DNA of 64,000 bases, from positions 3,371,501-3,435,500 of the forward strand of contig NC_014923.1 of assembly GCF_000185905.1 (NCBI RefSeq), read 5' to 3'. The notes under the pieces are model-generated. The model was not told the origin of the DNA. It saw only the letters and a list, made by a program, of their open reading frames with translations, and did no database searches. This document shows positions 1 through 7,714 of the stretch, one piece after another. Made by a program: the position numbers and the translations under genes. Origin of the DNA: Mesorhizobium ciceri biovar biserrulae WSM1271. Lineage in GTDB: Bacteria > Pseudomonadota > Alphaproteobacteria > Rhizobiales > Rhizobiaceae. Positions within the stretch are counted from its first letter, which is position 1. Each line of letters opens with the position of its first letter.

Positions 1-324
1 ATAGCCTTTGCCCCAGAACTCAGGTGCCAGCCGCCAGCCGATCTCGATGGTGCCGGCTGGCAGGGATGGCACATGATCGGTGTCGAGGAGACCGATGAAG
101 CCGATGCATTCACCGGTGGCGGTGATCTCGGCGGCAGCAAAACCGTATCCGTCCTTCGTGGTCCAGGCCCGGAGCTCGTCCATCTTGGCATCCGCCTGGG
201 CGCGGTCACGGCGGAATGGAAAGAACTCCATCACCCGGTCGTCGGAGTTGATGCGGTGGAACAGGTCGCGGTCGCGATCCTCCCAGTTGCGCAGGATCAG
301 GCGCTCGGTACGCATTGGTTTCAT
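1..324 (-). CDS. GNAT-family N-acetyltransferase (3' end outside window)
   Basis: The first 108 codons of a RimJ/RimL-like acetyltransferase that would move an acetyl group from acetyl-CoA to an amine; the substrate is unknown. The N-terminus reads MKPMRTERLILRNWEDRD, the usual opening of this family, and the frame ends at the window edge in IEIGWRLAPEFWGKG, the start of the acetyl-CoA loop region. The ATG overlaps the serB stop codon (ATGA, 321-324), so the two genes are probably translationally coupled. A second in-frame ATG (MRTERL) lies three codons later. The C-terminal half cannot be judged. Confidence 0.85.
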   Translation of the reverse strand, partial: MKPMRTERLILRNWEDRDRDLFHRINSDDRVMEFFPFRRDRAQADAKMDELRAWTTKDGYGFAAAEITATGECIGFIGLLDTDHVPSLPAGTIEIGWRLAPEFWGKGY

Positions 325-1208
325 TGCACAAAGTCCTCCTGCCTGTAGCCCTGCATATAGAGCAGCGCGGTCAGGTCGCCATGATCGATGCGGACCTTGG
401 CCTGTGCCGCCACCGTCGGCTTGGCGTGAAGCGCGACACCGGTACCGGCAAGGCGGATCATGTCGAGATCATTGGCGCCGTCACCGACGGCAATGGCGTC
501 GGCGGGCGTCAGGCCGAGGCGCGCTGAAATTTCGATCAACGCGTCGGCCTTGGCGGCGCGGCCGAGGATAGGTTCGCCGACCAGGCCGGTGAAGCGCCCG
601 TCCTGCTCGAGCAGGCGATTGGCGCGGTTCTCCTGGAAGCCGAGCATTGCGGCGATTCGCGTCGTGAAGACCTCGAACCCGCCAGACACGAGTGCCGTCC
701 AGGCACCGTTGGCGCGCATGGTCCGGACCAGAACACGGCCGCCCGAGGCCAGCGTCAGGCGATTGGCGACGATGCGATCGACCACGGCGGCGTCGAGGCC
801 CTTCAGCAACGCCACCCGCTCGCGCAAAGCCGGTTCGAAGGCGATCTCGCCATTCATGGATCGCGCGGTAATCGTGGCAACATGATCCTTGACGCCGATC
901 TCGTCGGCCAGCTCGTCGATGCATTCCTGGTCGATCATGGTCGAATCCATGTCGGCGATCAGGATTTTCTTGCGGCGGGTTTCTGCCTCTTGGACGATCA
1001 CGTCGACCGCCTCGCTGGCGAGTGCCGTGCGCAAGACGGCACTCGCAGCGGCCGCGTCGGCTGCCTCAGGCAGGACGAGATCGCAGGCGATACCTTCGGC
1101 CAGCCAGACAACAGCGCTTGCGCCGACCGACCGTGAGGCCATATTCGCAAGCGACAGCGACAAAGCGTGCTCAGTGGGACGGGAAACAAGCGTGGCGATG
1201 AGCGGCAT
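321..1208 (-). CDS. serB: phosphoserine phosphatase
   Basis: 295 aa. SerB hydrolyses O-phosphoserine to serine, the last step of serine synthesis, in the cytosol. The HAD motifs are all visible: DMDST at residues 86-90 (nucleophile Asp86, acid/base Asp88), VSGGF near 174-178, Lys220, and GDGANDLD at 242-249. The first ~80 residues form the regulatory N-terminal region seen in longer SerB proteins. The ATG at 1208 begins MPLIATLVSR; upstream in-frame starts would run into miaA. Its 5' end overlaps the 5' end of the divergent miaA, and its stop overlaps the start of the downstream acetyltransferase. Confidence 0.93.
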   Translation of the reverse strand: MPLIATLVSRPTEHALSLSLANMASRSVGASAVVWLAEGIACDLVLPEAADAAAASAVLRTALASEAVDVIVQEAETRRKKILIADMDSTMIDQECIDELADEIGVKDHVATITARSMNGEIAFEPALRERVALLKGLDAAVVDRIVANRLTLASGGRVLVRTMRANGAWTALVSGGFEVFTTRIAAMLGFQENRANRLLEQDGRFTGLVGEPILGRAAKADALIEISARLGLTPADAIAVGDGANDLDMIRLAGTGVALHAKPTVAAQAKVRIDHGDLTALLYMQGYRQEDFVQ

Positions 1209-2166
1209 GGAACATTCCGGCGGGCAGGCGGGCAAGGGCCGCGTGAAGAACGCGATCCTGATAGCCGGGCCGACCGCCAGCGGCAAGTCGGCGCTTGCGC
1301 TCGATCTGGCCGAGCGCAGGGGTGGCGTGATCGTCAATACGGATTCCATGCAGGGCTATTCGGTGCTCGACGTGCTGACTGCCCGGCCGGAGGCGGCCGA
1401 CCTCGCCCGCGCACCGCATTTCCTCTACGGCCATGTCCATCCGGCGACACCCTATTCCACCGGCGCCTGGCTGCGCGACGTGATGAAACTGATCGACGAC
1501 GGCACATTCTCCGAACGGACAGCGATTTTTGTCGGCGGCACCGGGCTCTATTTTCGCGCATTGGCCGAGGGCATTTCGGAAATGCCCGACATTCCGCAAC
1601 GGGTCCGCGACCGTTGGCGCTACGAATTGAAGGAGCAGGGCGCCGTCAAGCTGCACAGCCTGCTGCTGCGCGAGGATTCGGCGGCCGCCATGATGCTCAA
1701 GCCAACCGACAGCCAGCGCATCGTGCGGGCATTGGAGGTTCTCGATGCGTCTGGCCGTTCGATCCTGGAATGGCAGGCAGAGCGCGGCCAGCCGCTCATC
1801 GACAGGCAAAGCGCGCATTTCCTGGTGATCGAGCCGGATCGGGCGGCGTTGGTCGGACGCATCGACAAACGCTTCGACCAAATGCTGGACAAGGGCGCGC
1901 TGGACGAGGTCAAGCGGCTTGCGGCACTTGGCCTCGATCCCGAATTGCCGGCGATGAAAGCGATCGGCGTTCGCGAACTGCAGGCGGCGATGGCCGGAGG
2001 GATTGGCTTTCCCGAGGCAATCGAACGCGCCAAGATCGCGACCAGGCAATATTCCAAGCGGCAAACCACCTGGTTCAGGCATCAATTGGGGCCGGAATGG
2101 CTGAGGTTGCACCCCGGTGATGATCTGGAAACCACGATCTCAGCGCTTGCTTCCGATGCAACCTGA
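1198..2166 (+). CDS. miaA: tRNA dimethylallyltransferase
   Basis: Transfers a dimethylallyl group to N6 of A37 in tRNAs that read UNN codons. The P-loop GPTASGKS is at residues 24-31 and is followed by the substrate region NTDSMQGYSVLDVLTARP. The C-terminal part reads QYSKRQTTWFRHQL, typical of MiaA. Three in-frame starts are possible: ATG 1198 (322 aa), ATG 1207 and GTG 1243 (307 aa). GTG 1243 begins just before the conserved core and would avoid overlap with serB; ATG 1198 would overlap it by 11 bp. I list the longest ATG form but the start is open. It is divergent from serB. Confidence 0.92.
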   Translation: MSGMEHSGGQAGKGRVKNAILIAGPTASGKSALALDLAERRGGVIVNTDSMQGYSVLDVLTARPEAADLARAPHFLYGHVHPATPYSTGAWLRDVMKLIDDGTFSERTAIFVGGTGLYFRALAEGISEMPDIPQRVRDRWRYELKEQGAVKLHSLLLREDSAAAMMLKPTDSQRIVRALEVLDASGRSILEWQAERGQPLIDRQSAHFLVIEPDRAALVGRIDKRFDQMLDKGALDEVKRLAALGLDPELPAMKAIGVRELQAAMAGGIGFPEAIERAKIATRQYSKRQTTWFRHQLGPEWLRLHPGDDLETTISALASDAT

Positions 2167-2227
2167 AAAGTTTACCTGCAAGGAAAGGTTCCCGTTGTGG
2201 TTGTCCAAATTAACCCTCCGTAAGCCC

Positions 2228-2256
2228 GCCCATGCCATAAGGTCGATGGGCACTTT
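2228..2256 (+). terminator. weak hairpin after miaA
   Basis: GCCCAT (2228-2233) and ATGGGC (2246-2251) can pair as a 6-bp stem, followed by ACTTTTCC. It lies between miaA and the diguanylate cyclase gene. It could be a weak intrinsic terminator or a 5'-UTR hairpin of the next gene; the T-run is short. Confidence 0.3.
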
Positions 2257-2271
2257 TCCAACGGGGAGCAG

Positions 2272-3063
2272 ATGCGTTTTCACAAGGCGGAATCAGCGTT
2301 TTTCGTCTTTATATTCGTGATCCTGGCCGCCGGCCTGGTGACGCTGCATGCTTATGGGCTTCTGCAGTCCTTCGCCGACGAGTTGCATACGGCTTCGGGT
2401 CTGGACAAGGTCATCTACCTTAACAAGCTCTTGTTCGCGACCGGCGTGCTCCTGGCCACCGCGCTGTTCTTCGGCATTTTCTTCATCTATCCGCTGATTC
2501 GAAAACAGGCGACGGAGGAGGGCAAGCTGCGCGCCATGACGGTCTCGCTCAGCGCGCGGTCGGAAACACTCGAGCATGCGGCGCTGACCGACGGCCTGAC
2601 CGGCATGCAGAACCGGCGCTATTTCGATGATGCGCTGAAGGAGTATCTCGAGGAGTTCCGGCGCATCGAAAAGCCCGTCGGGCTGATGATCCTCGATCTC
2701 GACCATTTCAAGCAGGTCAACGACACCCACGGCCATGACGTCGGCGACGAAGTGCTCAAGGCCGTCGCAAGCTGTCTCAAGGATATGACGCGCTACCACG
2801 ATGTGGTGGCGCGATTGGGCGGCGAGGAGTTCGCCGTGGTCACGCCCAACATGGACGCCGAGCTTCTGGGCAAGTTTGCCGAGCGCATCCGCAAGGCGAT
2901 CGCCAACATGTCGGTGCTGTCGGGCAATGTCCGCCTCAAGATCACCACCAGCGTCGGGCTAGCCGTCTGGGACCGCAAGGAAACAGCGGAAGAGTTCTAT
3001 CGCCGCGCCGACCGCCAGCTTTACGAGGCGAAGAGGCAAGGCCGCAACCGCGTCTGCGCCTAA
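2272..3063 (+). CDS. membrane-anchored diguanylate cyclase (GGDEF domain)
   Basis: 263 aa. Predicted to make cyclic di-GMP from two GTP at the inner membrane. Two hydrophobic segments (about residues 9-31 and 52-75) bracket a short ~20-residue periplasmic loop, so there is little room for a ligand-binding sensor. A GGDEF domain fills residues ~100-263 with an active GGEEF signature at 183-187. An RxxD inhibitory site (RYHD, 174-177) sits exactly five residues before it, so product feedback inhibition is likely. There is no EAL domain. A good ribosome site (GGGGAG) precedes the ATG. The gene converges on the HerA-type ATPase gene across a structured repeat. Confidence 0.9.
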   Translation: MRFHKAESAFFVFIFVILAAGLVTLHAYGLLQSFADELHTASGLDKVIYLNKLLFATGVLLATALFFGIFFIYPLIRKQATEEGKLRAMTVSLSARSETLEHAALTDGLTGMQNRRYFDDALKEYLEEFRRIEKPVGLMILDLDHFKQVNDTHGHDVGDEVLKAVASCLKDMTRYHDVVARLGGEEFAVVTPNMDAELLGKFAERIRKAIANMSVLSGNVRLKITTSVGLAVWDRKETAEEFYRRADRQLYEAKRQGRNRVCA

Positions 3064-3065
3064 AA

Positions 3066-3203
3066 TCCCGTCCCTGAATTCGTGAGGCTGGCCGTCTGGC
3101 GCCGTTTTCTGTGCTTCCGATGCTCACGGACTCAAATGTCCGCTCCGCTTCGGTTCTCGAAAACAGCACCACCCGACTCGGCCTGACGAATTCCCTGACG
3201 GGA
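3066..3203. repeat. structured intergenic repeat, copy A
   Basis: A ~138-bp inverted structure between two converging genes. The outer arms are 3066-3090 and 3179-3203 (both read TCCCGTC, a short mismatch, then GAATTCGT and AGGC when compared as reverse complements). The centre holds a hairpin CGGAC (3127-3131), TCAAAT, GTCCG (3138-3142) inside a conserved stretch running from GCTCACGGAC to CGGTTCTCG. A second copy lies at 27265-27407. Probably a bidirectional terminator or a mobile REP-like element; the family is not identified. Confidence 0.75.
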
Positions 3204-3280
3204 TTTACCCAAGCGGTCCAGGCAGGGCGCGAGCTTAGCGCGGCTTCTCAATCGGCCGGCAGAACAGCCGGGTCGCAAGC

Positions 3281-5128
3281 TCAATCGTTTTGCGGGCGCA
3301 GGCCGAAGGTTGCGGGCTTGAGGCCGTAGCGCATGTCGAAATCGTCGTCCGATGGCGGGCGTGCGGCGGGTGGCTTGCGGTAGTCGGGGTCGCCGGCCTG
3401 GCGGCCTGAATCCACGACCTCGGCGAAGGCCATCGCCTGCTGCGTTGATTTCGGCACGTTGCGCAATCGTTCCACGATCGCCACCAGATCGACGTCGTCG
3501 CCCGGCTTCGACGTGGCCTCTTCGCGTTTGGCGGTGCCGGGAAGCAGGTGGCTCGGCAGTTTTTCGAACTTCAGCCGCATGGTCGTCGCCACGCCTTCGC
3601 CGAAGGCGATGGCTTCGCGCTGGCCCATCGAGGACAGGAAGGCAAGCGTCGAGGCGGAAGAGTCGGCTATCGCCGAGCGGATGATCGCCTGGTCCTGCTC
3701 ATTGGCAAGCCGCATGGCGAAGAAGGTCGAGCATTGCGACAGGATGGTCGGGTCGAGCTCGCCCGGACGCTGGGTGACGACGCCGAGATAGCAGCCATAT
3801 TTGCGGCCTTCCTTGGCAATGCGCGACAGCGCATGCCTGGTCGGCGCGAATCCGAGACGCGGGTCGGCCGGCATATAGCGGTGCGCCTCTTCGCACAAAA
3901 ACAGAAGCTGCAGCTTGCCTTCGCTCCACAGAGCGAGATCGAAGGCCAGGCGCGCCAGCACCGAACAGACGGAATTGACCACTTCGGACGGCATGCCGGC
4001 CATCTCGAAGCAGGTCACGGGGCGGCCATGATGCGGCACGCGGAAGATGTTGCCGATCGTCTCGTGGATGGTGTCCTCGATCAGGCGCGAGTTGAACATG
4101 AAGCGATAACGTGGATCGGCCGCCGCCGATTCGATGCGCGTCTTCAGCGATTTGAGCGTCGGGCGATCGGTCTTGCTTTCGAGCATGCCCATGCGCTCAT
4201 CGATCTGCTTGAGCAGGTCGGCGATGCGGTAAGGCACTGGCGTATCGGCGGTCAGCGCATCGCTGCCGCGCCTGATATAGGAGCCCGAATTCGGGTTGCG
4301 GTAGAGATTCTTGGCGGCCGGGATCAGGTCGCGCAAGGCATCGATTTCTTCCGGCTCGGTCTCGCGGCCCCGGAACAGCACCTCGGCGAATTCCTCCAGC
4401 GTGAACATCCAGAACGGAAGGTCCAAGGTTTTGGAATCGACCCTGACGCAGTATTCGGGCAGCGATGCCGCGAACTCGTTGTGCGGGTCGAGGATCAGGA
4501 TGCGCAGATCCGGCCGTGCCGCGATCGACTTGCGCAGCAGCAGCGAAACGGCGGTGGATTTGCCGACGCCGGTCGTGCCGACAATGGCGAAGTGACGCGC
4601 CAGCGTATCGTCGATAGCGATGTTGGCGGCGATCGTCTCGTCCTGCGCGAGCGTGCCGATCGTGATCGAATGACGCCCGGCAAGGTCATAGACCGCCTGC
4701 AGGTCGCGGGTGCGGATGCGATGCGCAACGGCGCCGATATGCGGATAGGTGGTGATGCCGCGGTCGAAGACCGGTCTGGCGCCGGGCTCCGCACCGTCAC
4801 GGACTTCGCCGATCAGTTCGATGCTGACCTCGATGGCGTTCTGGCCCTCATTGCTCCAGGCGCGGTCCGACTTGCCGATCGCGTAGACAAGGCCGACGGT
4901 TCGCGTCGATCCGAGATTGATGGAAATCATCTTCCCGACTGTCCACAGGCCGGTCACCGCGCCGTCGGCATCGTCCGCATAGGCGCTGATGGTGGCGCGA
5001 GCGCCGTCGCATTGCACGACATTGCCGAGGATGCGCTTGTCGTTCTGCTCGCTCTGGCGGCGCTCCTGCGAGGTCGGTTCCCCTACGGGGGCTTCGCGTT
5101 CGACATACATGGACAGGCCAATCCCCAT
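3281..5128 (-). CDS. HerA/DUF87-type ATP-binding protein (helicase-like ATPase)
   Basis: 615 aa. A FtsK/HerA-superfamily ATPase. Residues ~30-160 resemble the HAS-barrel domain at the front of HerA proteins, then the Walker A motif GTTGVGKST is at 184-192. A Walker B-like strand reads LLFLCEEAHRYMP at roughly residue 415, and a conserved VTQRPGELDPTILSQC follows (sensor region). Archaeal HerA works with NurA in end resection; bacterial homologues like this one are mostly uncharacterised, and no nuclease partner is adjacent here. ATG 5128 and ATG 5110 (MYVEREAP) are both possible starts. The tail after ~540 is low-complexity and charged. The gene stands alone. Confidence 0.85.
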   Translation of the reverse strand: MGIGLSMYVEREAPVGEPTSQERRQSEQNDKRILGNVVQCDGARATISAYADDADGAVTGLWTVGKMISINLGSTRTVGLVYAIGKSDRAWSNEGQNAIEVSIELIGEVRDGAEPGARPVFDRGITTYPHIGAVAHRIRTRDLQAVYDLAGRHSITIGTLAQDETIAANIAIDDTLARHFAIVGTTGVGKSTAVSLLLRKSIAARPDLRILILDPHNEFAASLPEYCVRVDSKTLDLPFWMFTLEEFAEVLFRGRETEPEEIDALRDLIPAAKNLYRNPNSGSYIRRGSDALTADTPVPYRIADLLKQIDERMGMLESKTDRPTLKSLKTRIESAAADPRYRFMFNSRLIEDTIHETIGNIFRVPHHGRPVTCFEMAGMPSEVVNSVCSVLARLAFDLALWSEGKLQLLFLCEEAHRYMPADPRLGFAPTRHALSRIAKEGRKYGCYLGVVTQRPGELDPTILSQCSTFFAMRLANEQDQAIIRSAIADSSASTLAFLSSMGQREAIAFGEGVATTMRLKFEKLPSHLLPGTAKREEATSKPGDDVDLVAIVERLRNVPKSTQQAMAFAEVVDSGRQAGDPDYRKPPAARPPSDDDFDMRYGLKPATFGLRPQND

Positions 5129-5247
5129 TTCCCCGGAGAGTCGATCCTACCCGAATGGGGTTAAGGCCCGATGAGGTCGGATGGTGTAGAGAGCATTAAG
5201 GGGCCTGTGAAAATTGTCGCAAGGCGGCTCTTCTCCGGCGTCAATAT

Positions 5248-5281
5248 TTCGCTATAATAGACATATGGATGATATAGCGAA
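5248..5281 (+). promoter_or_regulatory. -10 box and inverted-repeat operator over the XRE start codon
   Basis: TTCGCTATA (5248-5256) and its exact reverse complement TATAGCGAA (5273-5281) flank a 16-bp spacer holding a consensus TATAAT (5253-5258, overlapping the left arm) and the ATG at 5265. A start site 6-8 bp after the -10 box would fall at the ATG, and no Shine-Dalgarno sequence is present, so the transcript is probably leaderless. The repeat is placed to let the encoded HTH protein repress itself. There is no clear -35. Confidence 0.55.
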
Positions 5282-5828
5282 CGAAATTTCCTCGACGATA
5301 GGCCGCAGGATACACGCCGAAAGGGTCATGCGTGACTGGTCCCTGGCCGAACTGGCGGAGCATTCCGGCGTCTCGAAGGCGATGCTCAGCACGATCGAGC
5401 GAGGCAAGACCAGCCCGACGGCGGCGCTTCTGGTGCGCATCTCGTCGGCCTTCGGCATGACGCTGTCGACCTTGATCGCGCGCGCCGAGCTGCAGGGCGG
5501 CAGGCTGCTGCGCGAGGCCGACCAGCCGGTATGGCGCGATCCCGATACCGGCTATGTCAGGCGGCATCTTTCGCCGGCTGGCGATATGCCGCTGGAACTG
5601 ATCAAGGTGCATCTGCCGGCGGGCGCCAGGGTCAGCTTTCCGGCTGCTTCATACGCCTTCATCAAGCAGCAGATATGGCTGATTTCCGGGCGGCTCGAAT
5701 TCATCGAAGGCGATATGGCGCGCAAGCTCGAGCCCGGCGACTGCCTGGCGCTTGGGGCGCCGTCGGACTGCACCTTCCATGCCCTGGAGCCCGGCGCCGA
5801 CTATCTGGTCGCCCTGGTCAGAGGCTGA
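5265..5828 (+). CDS. XRE-family regulator with C-terminal cupin domain
   Basis: 187 aa. An HTH_3 domain at residues ~12-70 (LAELAEHSGVSKAMLSTIER is the helix-turn-helix) is joined to a small cupin fold at ~105-185 (LPAGARVSFP, LEPGDCLALGAP, CTFHALEPG). Such proteins usually sense a small ligand through the cupin and act on their own operon. The start is ATG 5265 (MDDIANEI): it begins just after a consensus -10 box, within an inverted repeat. Two genes follow closely (a 102-aa unknown and a GNAT acetyltransferase), a common partnership for XRE-cupin regulators. The target metabolite is unknown. Confidence 0.87.
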   Translation: MDDIANEISSTIGRRIHAERVMRDWSLAELAEHSGVSKAMLSTIERGKTSPTAALLVRISSAFGMTLSTLIARAELQGGRLLREADQPVWRDPDTGYVRRHLSPAGDMPLELIKVHLPAGARVSFPAASYAFIKQQIWLISGRLEFIEGDMARKLEPGDCLALGAPSDCTFHALEPGADYLVALVRG

Positions 5829-5832
5829 CACA

Positions 5833-6141
5833 ATGGCAAAGAGACCAAAGCGCTCCCACAATGGGGGGCCGCCTCTCGATGAGTACAAGGGCCCGCCATG
5901 GGGCACGGGCGATCCCTATATTTTCCTGGCCTGGCAGGCAGCGCACGCCAAGGCGTGGAAGGCGCCGAGCCACGAGGTCATGCTGTTGCGCATGGACAGA
6001 GCCGAGCGGCTTGGCCTGACCTACGAGGAGTACACGCTCGAGATTCTCGAGCGCGGACGGCACCTCGGGCACGAAGATGCCGACCGCATCAGCGCCATCA
6101 AGGCGGCGCGAAAGCGTCGCCGCGCGCGCCATCTGGAGTGA
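5833..6141 (+). CDS. conserved hypothetical protein, 102 aa
   Basis: I do not recognise a function. It starts 4 bp after the XRE stop with MAKRPKRSHNGGPPLDEYKG. It is basic at both ends and has no membrane segment or signal peptide. The middle is aromatic (PYIFLAWQAAHAKAWKAP), then an amphipathic helical stretch (TYEEYTLEILERGRHLG) and a basic tail (KAARKRRRARHLE). The codon usage matches its neighbours and it overlaps no other plausible gene, so it is likely real and co-transcribed with the XRE regulator and the following acetyltransferase. The basic ends could bind nucleic acid, but that is inference. Confidence 0.7.
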   Translation: MAKRPKRSHNGGPPLDEYKGPPWGTGDPYIFLAWQAAHAKAWKAPSHEVMLLRMDRAERLGLTYEEYTLEILERGRHLGHEDADRISAIKAARKRRRARHLE

Positions 6142-6185
6142 CGGCAATGCGCCCGCTTCTATCGCAATCACAGGATATCCCGCAC

Positions 6186-6713
6186 ATGAACTCGATCGAG
6201 ATCGCAACCCTGACCCCGGCTGCCGAGACGCAGGACGGGCTGGCCGAATTGCTGGTCGCAACGGTGGCGGCAGGCGGTTCGGTCAGCTTCATGCATCCCT
6301 TGGCGCCGCAGGCGGCGAGGGGTTTCTGGGAGAAATCGCTGGCCGCGGCGGCAAGGGGCGAAAGAGCGGTGCTTGGCGCCTGGGACGGCAAAAACCTGGT
6401 CGGCACCGTGACCTTGCTGCTCGACTGTCCGCCCAACCAGCCGCACCGGGCCGAGATCGCCAAGCTGATGACACGCACAGACTACCGGGGCAGGGGCGTG
6501 GGAACGCGCCTGATGCGGGCCGCCGAGAGCCTTGCGGTGGAGAAGGGCCGCACGCTGCTGGTTCTGGACACGGCAACCGAGGAGGGCGCCTCAGGCCTCT
6601 ATGAGCGGTTGGGCTTCACGCTGGCCGGTGAGATACCGGACTATGCACTGAAGCCGCATGGCGGGCTGACCGGCACGCTGATCTACTGGAAGCGGATCGG
6701 GCAAATCTCGTAA
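6186..6713 (+). CDS. GNAT-family N-acetyltransferase
   Basis: 175 aa. The acetyl-CoA binding loop is clear: KLMTRTDYRGRGVGTRLM with RGRGVG at residues 101-106, followed by EKGRTLLVLDTATEEGASGLYERLGF, the usual motif B. The substrate is unknown. It is the last gene of the XRE-102aa-GNAT set, so it may detoxify whatever the cupin senses (inference). ATG 6186 (MNSIEIATL) is the natural family start; ATG 6147 gives 13 more residues and has a GGAG ribosome site, so the start may be earlier. It converges on the LysR gene with only 4 bp between stops. Confidence 0.87.
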   Translation: MNSIEIATLTPAAETQDGLAELLVATVAAGGSVSFMHPLAPQAARGFWEKSLAAAARGERAVLGAWDGKNLVGTVTLLLDCPPNQPHRAEIAKLMTRTDYRGRGVGTRLMRAAESLAVEKGRTLLVLDTATEEGASGLYERLGFTLAGEIPDYALKPHGGLTGTLIYWKRIGQIS

Positions 6714-6717
6714 CCAA

Positions 6718-7593
6718 TCATGCCGGCGCGGAGAGGCGCGACAGCAACCACTGGCGGAAATCCTGCTCGGCGCCGGTCAGGCGCGCTGTCGACGCCTTGG
6801 TCAGAAAATGGCCCGATGTGCTGGAGAGTTCGAAGTCGGAAAGCCTGACCAGCGTCTTGCTATCGAGCGCCGCATCGACCAGCGGCCGCGAGCCCAAAAG
6901 CACGCCGGCGCCGGCCTTGGCCGCTTCCATGGCGGCAACGAAGCTGTCGAAGCGGTGCGATCGCCTGGGATGGCCGGCCAGCCTGGCGGCAGCGAACCAT
7001 TCCGCCCACATCGCGCGCGCGCCGGCAACCAGAAGCAGCGGCAAGGAGGTCCAGTCTGCGTCGCCGACCAGACCCGGAGCCGCCACCGGCACAAGCCGCT
7101 CGGCGGTCAGCCTGTCGGCTTCGCGGCCGGGGAAGGATCCGTTGCCGAAACGGATATCGAGCACCGAGCCCGGCAGGTCGTAATCGGTAGGGCGATGGAT
7201 CGTCACCAGGTCGAGCTGGATGCGCGGCAGTGCCTTCGCGAGATCGGGCAGCGCCGGAACCAGCATCAGCAAGGCAAAGGAAATCGGCGCCCGGATGGTC
7301 ACGGTCTGGACGGCGCGCGGCTCGAACAGTTCCGCGGTGCTGTTGCCGATGGTGGCGAAGGCCGACTGGATGTGGGGGAGGTAGGCTGCCCCCTCCGGCG
7401 ACAGGGCGACGCCGCGCGCCAGCCGCGAAAACAAACGTGTCTTCAGCCGCTCCTCGAGAAACCGGATGTGCTGGCTGACGGCCGCCTGGGTGAGGCCAAG
7501 CTCGGCTGCCGCAGCGGTGAAATTCGACAGCCGCGCCGCAGCCTCGAAACTGCGCAGCCAGTCGAGCGGCGGCAGGGGTGTGGTTCGAGACAT
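6718..7593 (-). CDS. LysR-family transcriptional regulator
   Basis: 291 aa. The N-terminal winged HTH (LDWLRSFEAAARLSNFTAAA, ELGLTQAAVSQHIRFLEERL, residues ~10-50) is of the GcvA-like subclass, followed by a LysR substrate-binding domain. It is divergent from tmpA-tmpB across 121 bp, the classic arrangement for a regulator of the neighbouring operon, so it probably controls phosphonate degradation in response to the substrate or an intermediate (inference). The start is ATG 7593 (MSRTTPLPP); a TTG at 7617 would add eight residues. Confidence 0.88.
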   Translation of the reverse strand: MSRTTPLPPLDWLRSFEAAARLSNFTAAAAELGLTQAAVSQHIRFLEERLKTRLFSRLARGVALSPEGAAYLPHIQSAFATIGNSTAELFEPRAVQTVTIRAPISFALLMLVPALPDLAKALPRIQLDLVTIHRPTDYDLPGSVLDIRFGNGSFPGREADRLTAERLVPVAAPGLVGDADWTSLPLLLVAGARAMWAEWFAAARLAGHPRRSHRFDSFVAAMEAAKAGAGVLLGSRPLVDAALDSKTLVRLSDFELSSTSGHFLTKASTARLTGAEQDFRQWLLSRLSAPA

Positions 7594-7619
7594 TAGTATA
7601 TCGTGGTCATTGCCCAAAA

Positions 7620-7637
7620 TATGATAATTTGAATTAT
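7620..7637 (+). promoter_or_regulatory. possible LysR site and -10 box of tmpAB
   Basis: ATAATT (7624-7629), TG, AATTAT (7632-7637) is a perfect 14-bp interrupted palindrome in the LysR/tmpA intergenic region. A -10-like TATGAT (7620-7625) overlaps it for transcription toward tmpA. It does not fit a strict T-N11-A box, and no convincing -35 was seen. Confidence 0.35.
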
Positions 7638-7714
7638 GCCTCTCGCGCGATCAACATGCAATCGAAACCCTGCGGGTCAGCTGCGGGGGACGCAATGGAC
7701 AGGAACGGATCTCC

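Noticed and set aside
3200..3280. Sequence after repeat copy A, reading ACCCAAGCGG...GGGC, reminiscent of part of a tRNA
   Set aside because: No acceptor or anticodon arm can be formed, so it is not a tRNA.
3548..5164. A 538-codon open frame antisense to the HerA-type ATPase
   Set aside because: No recognisable domain; the minus strand encodes a protein with Walker motifs.
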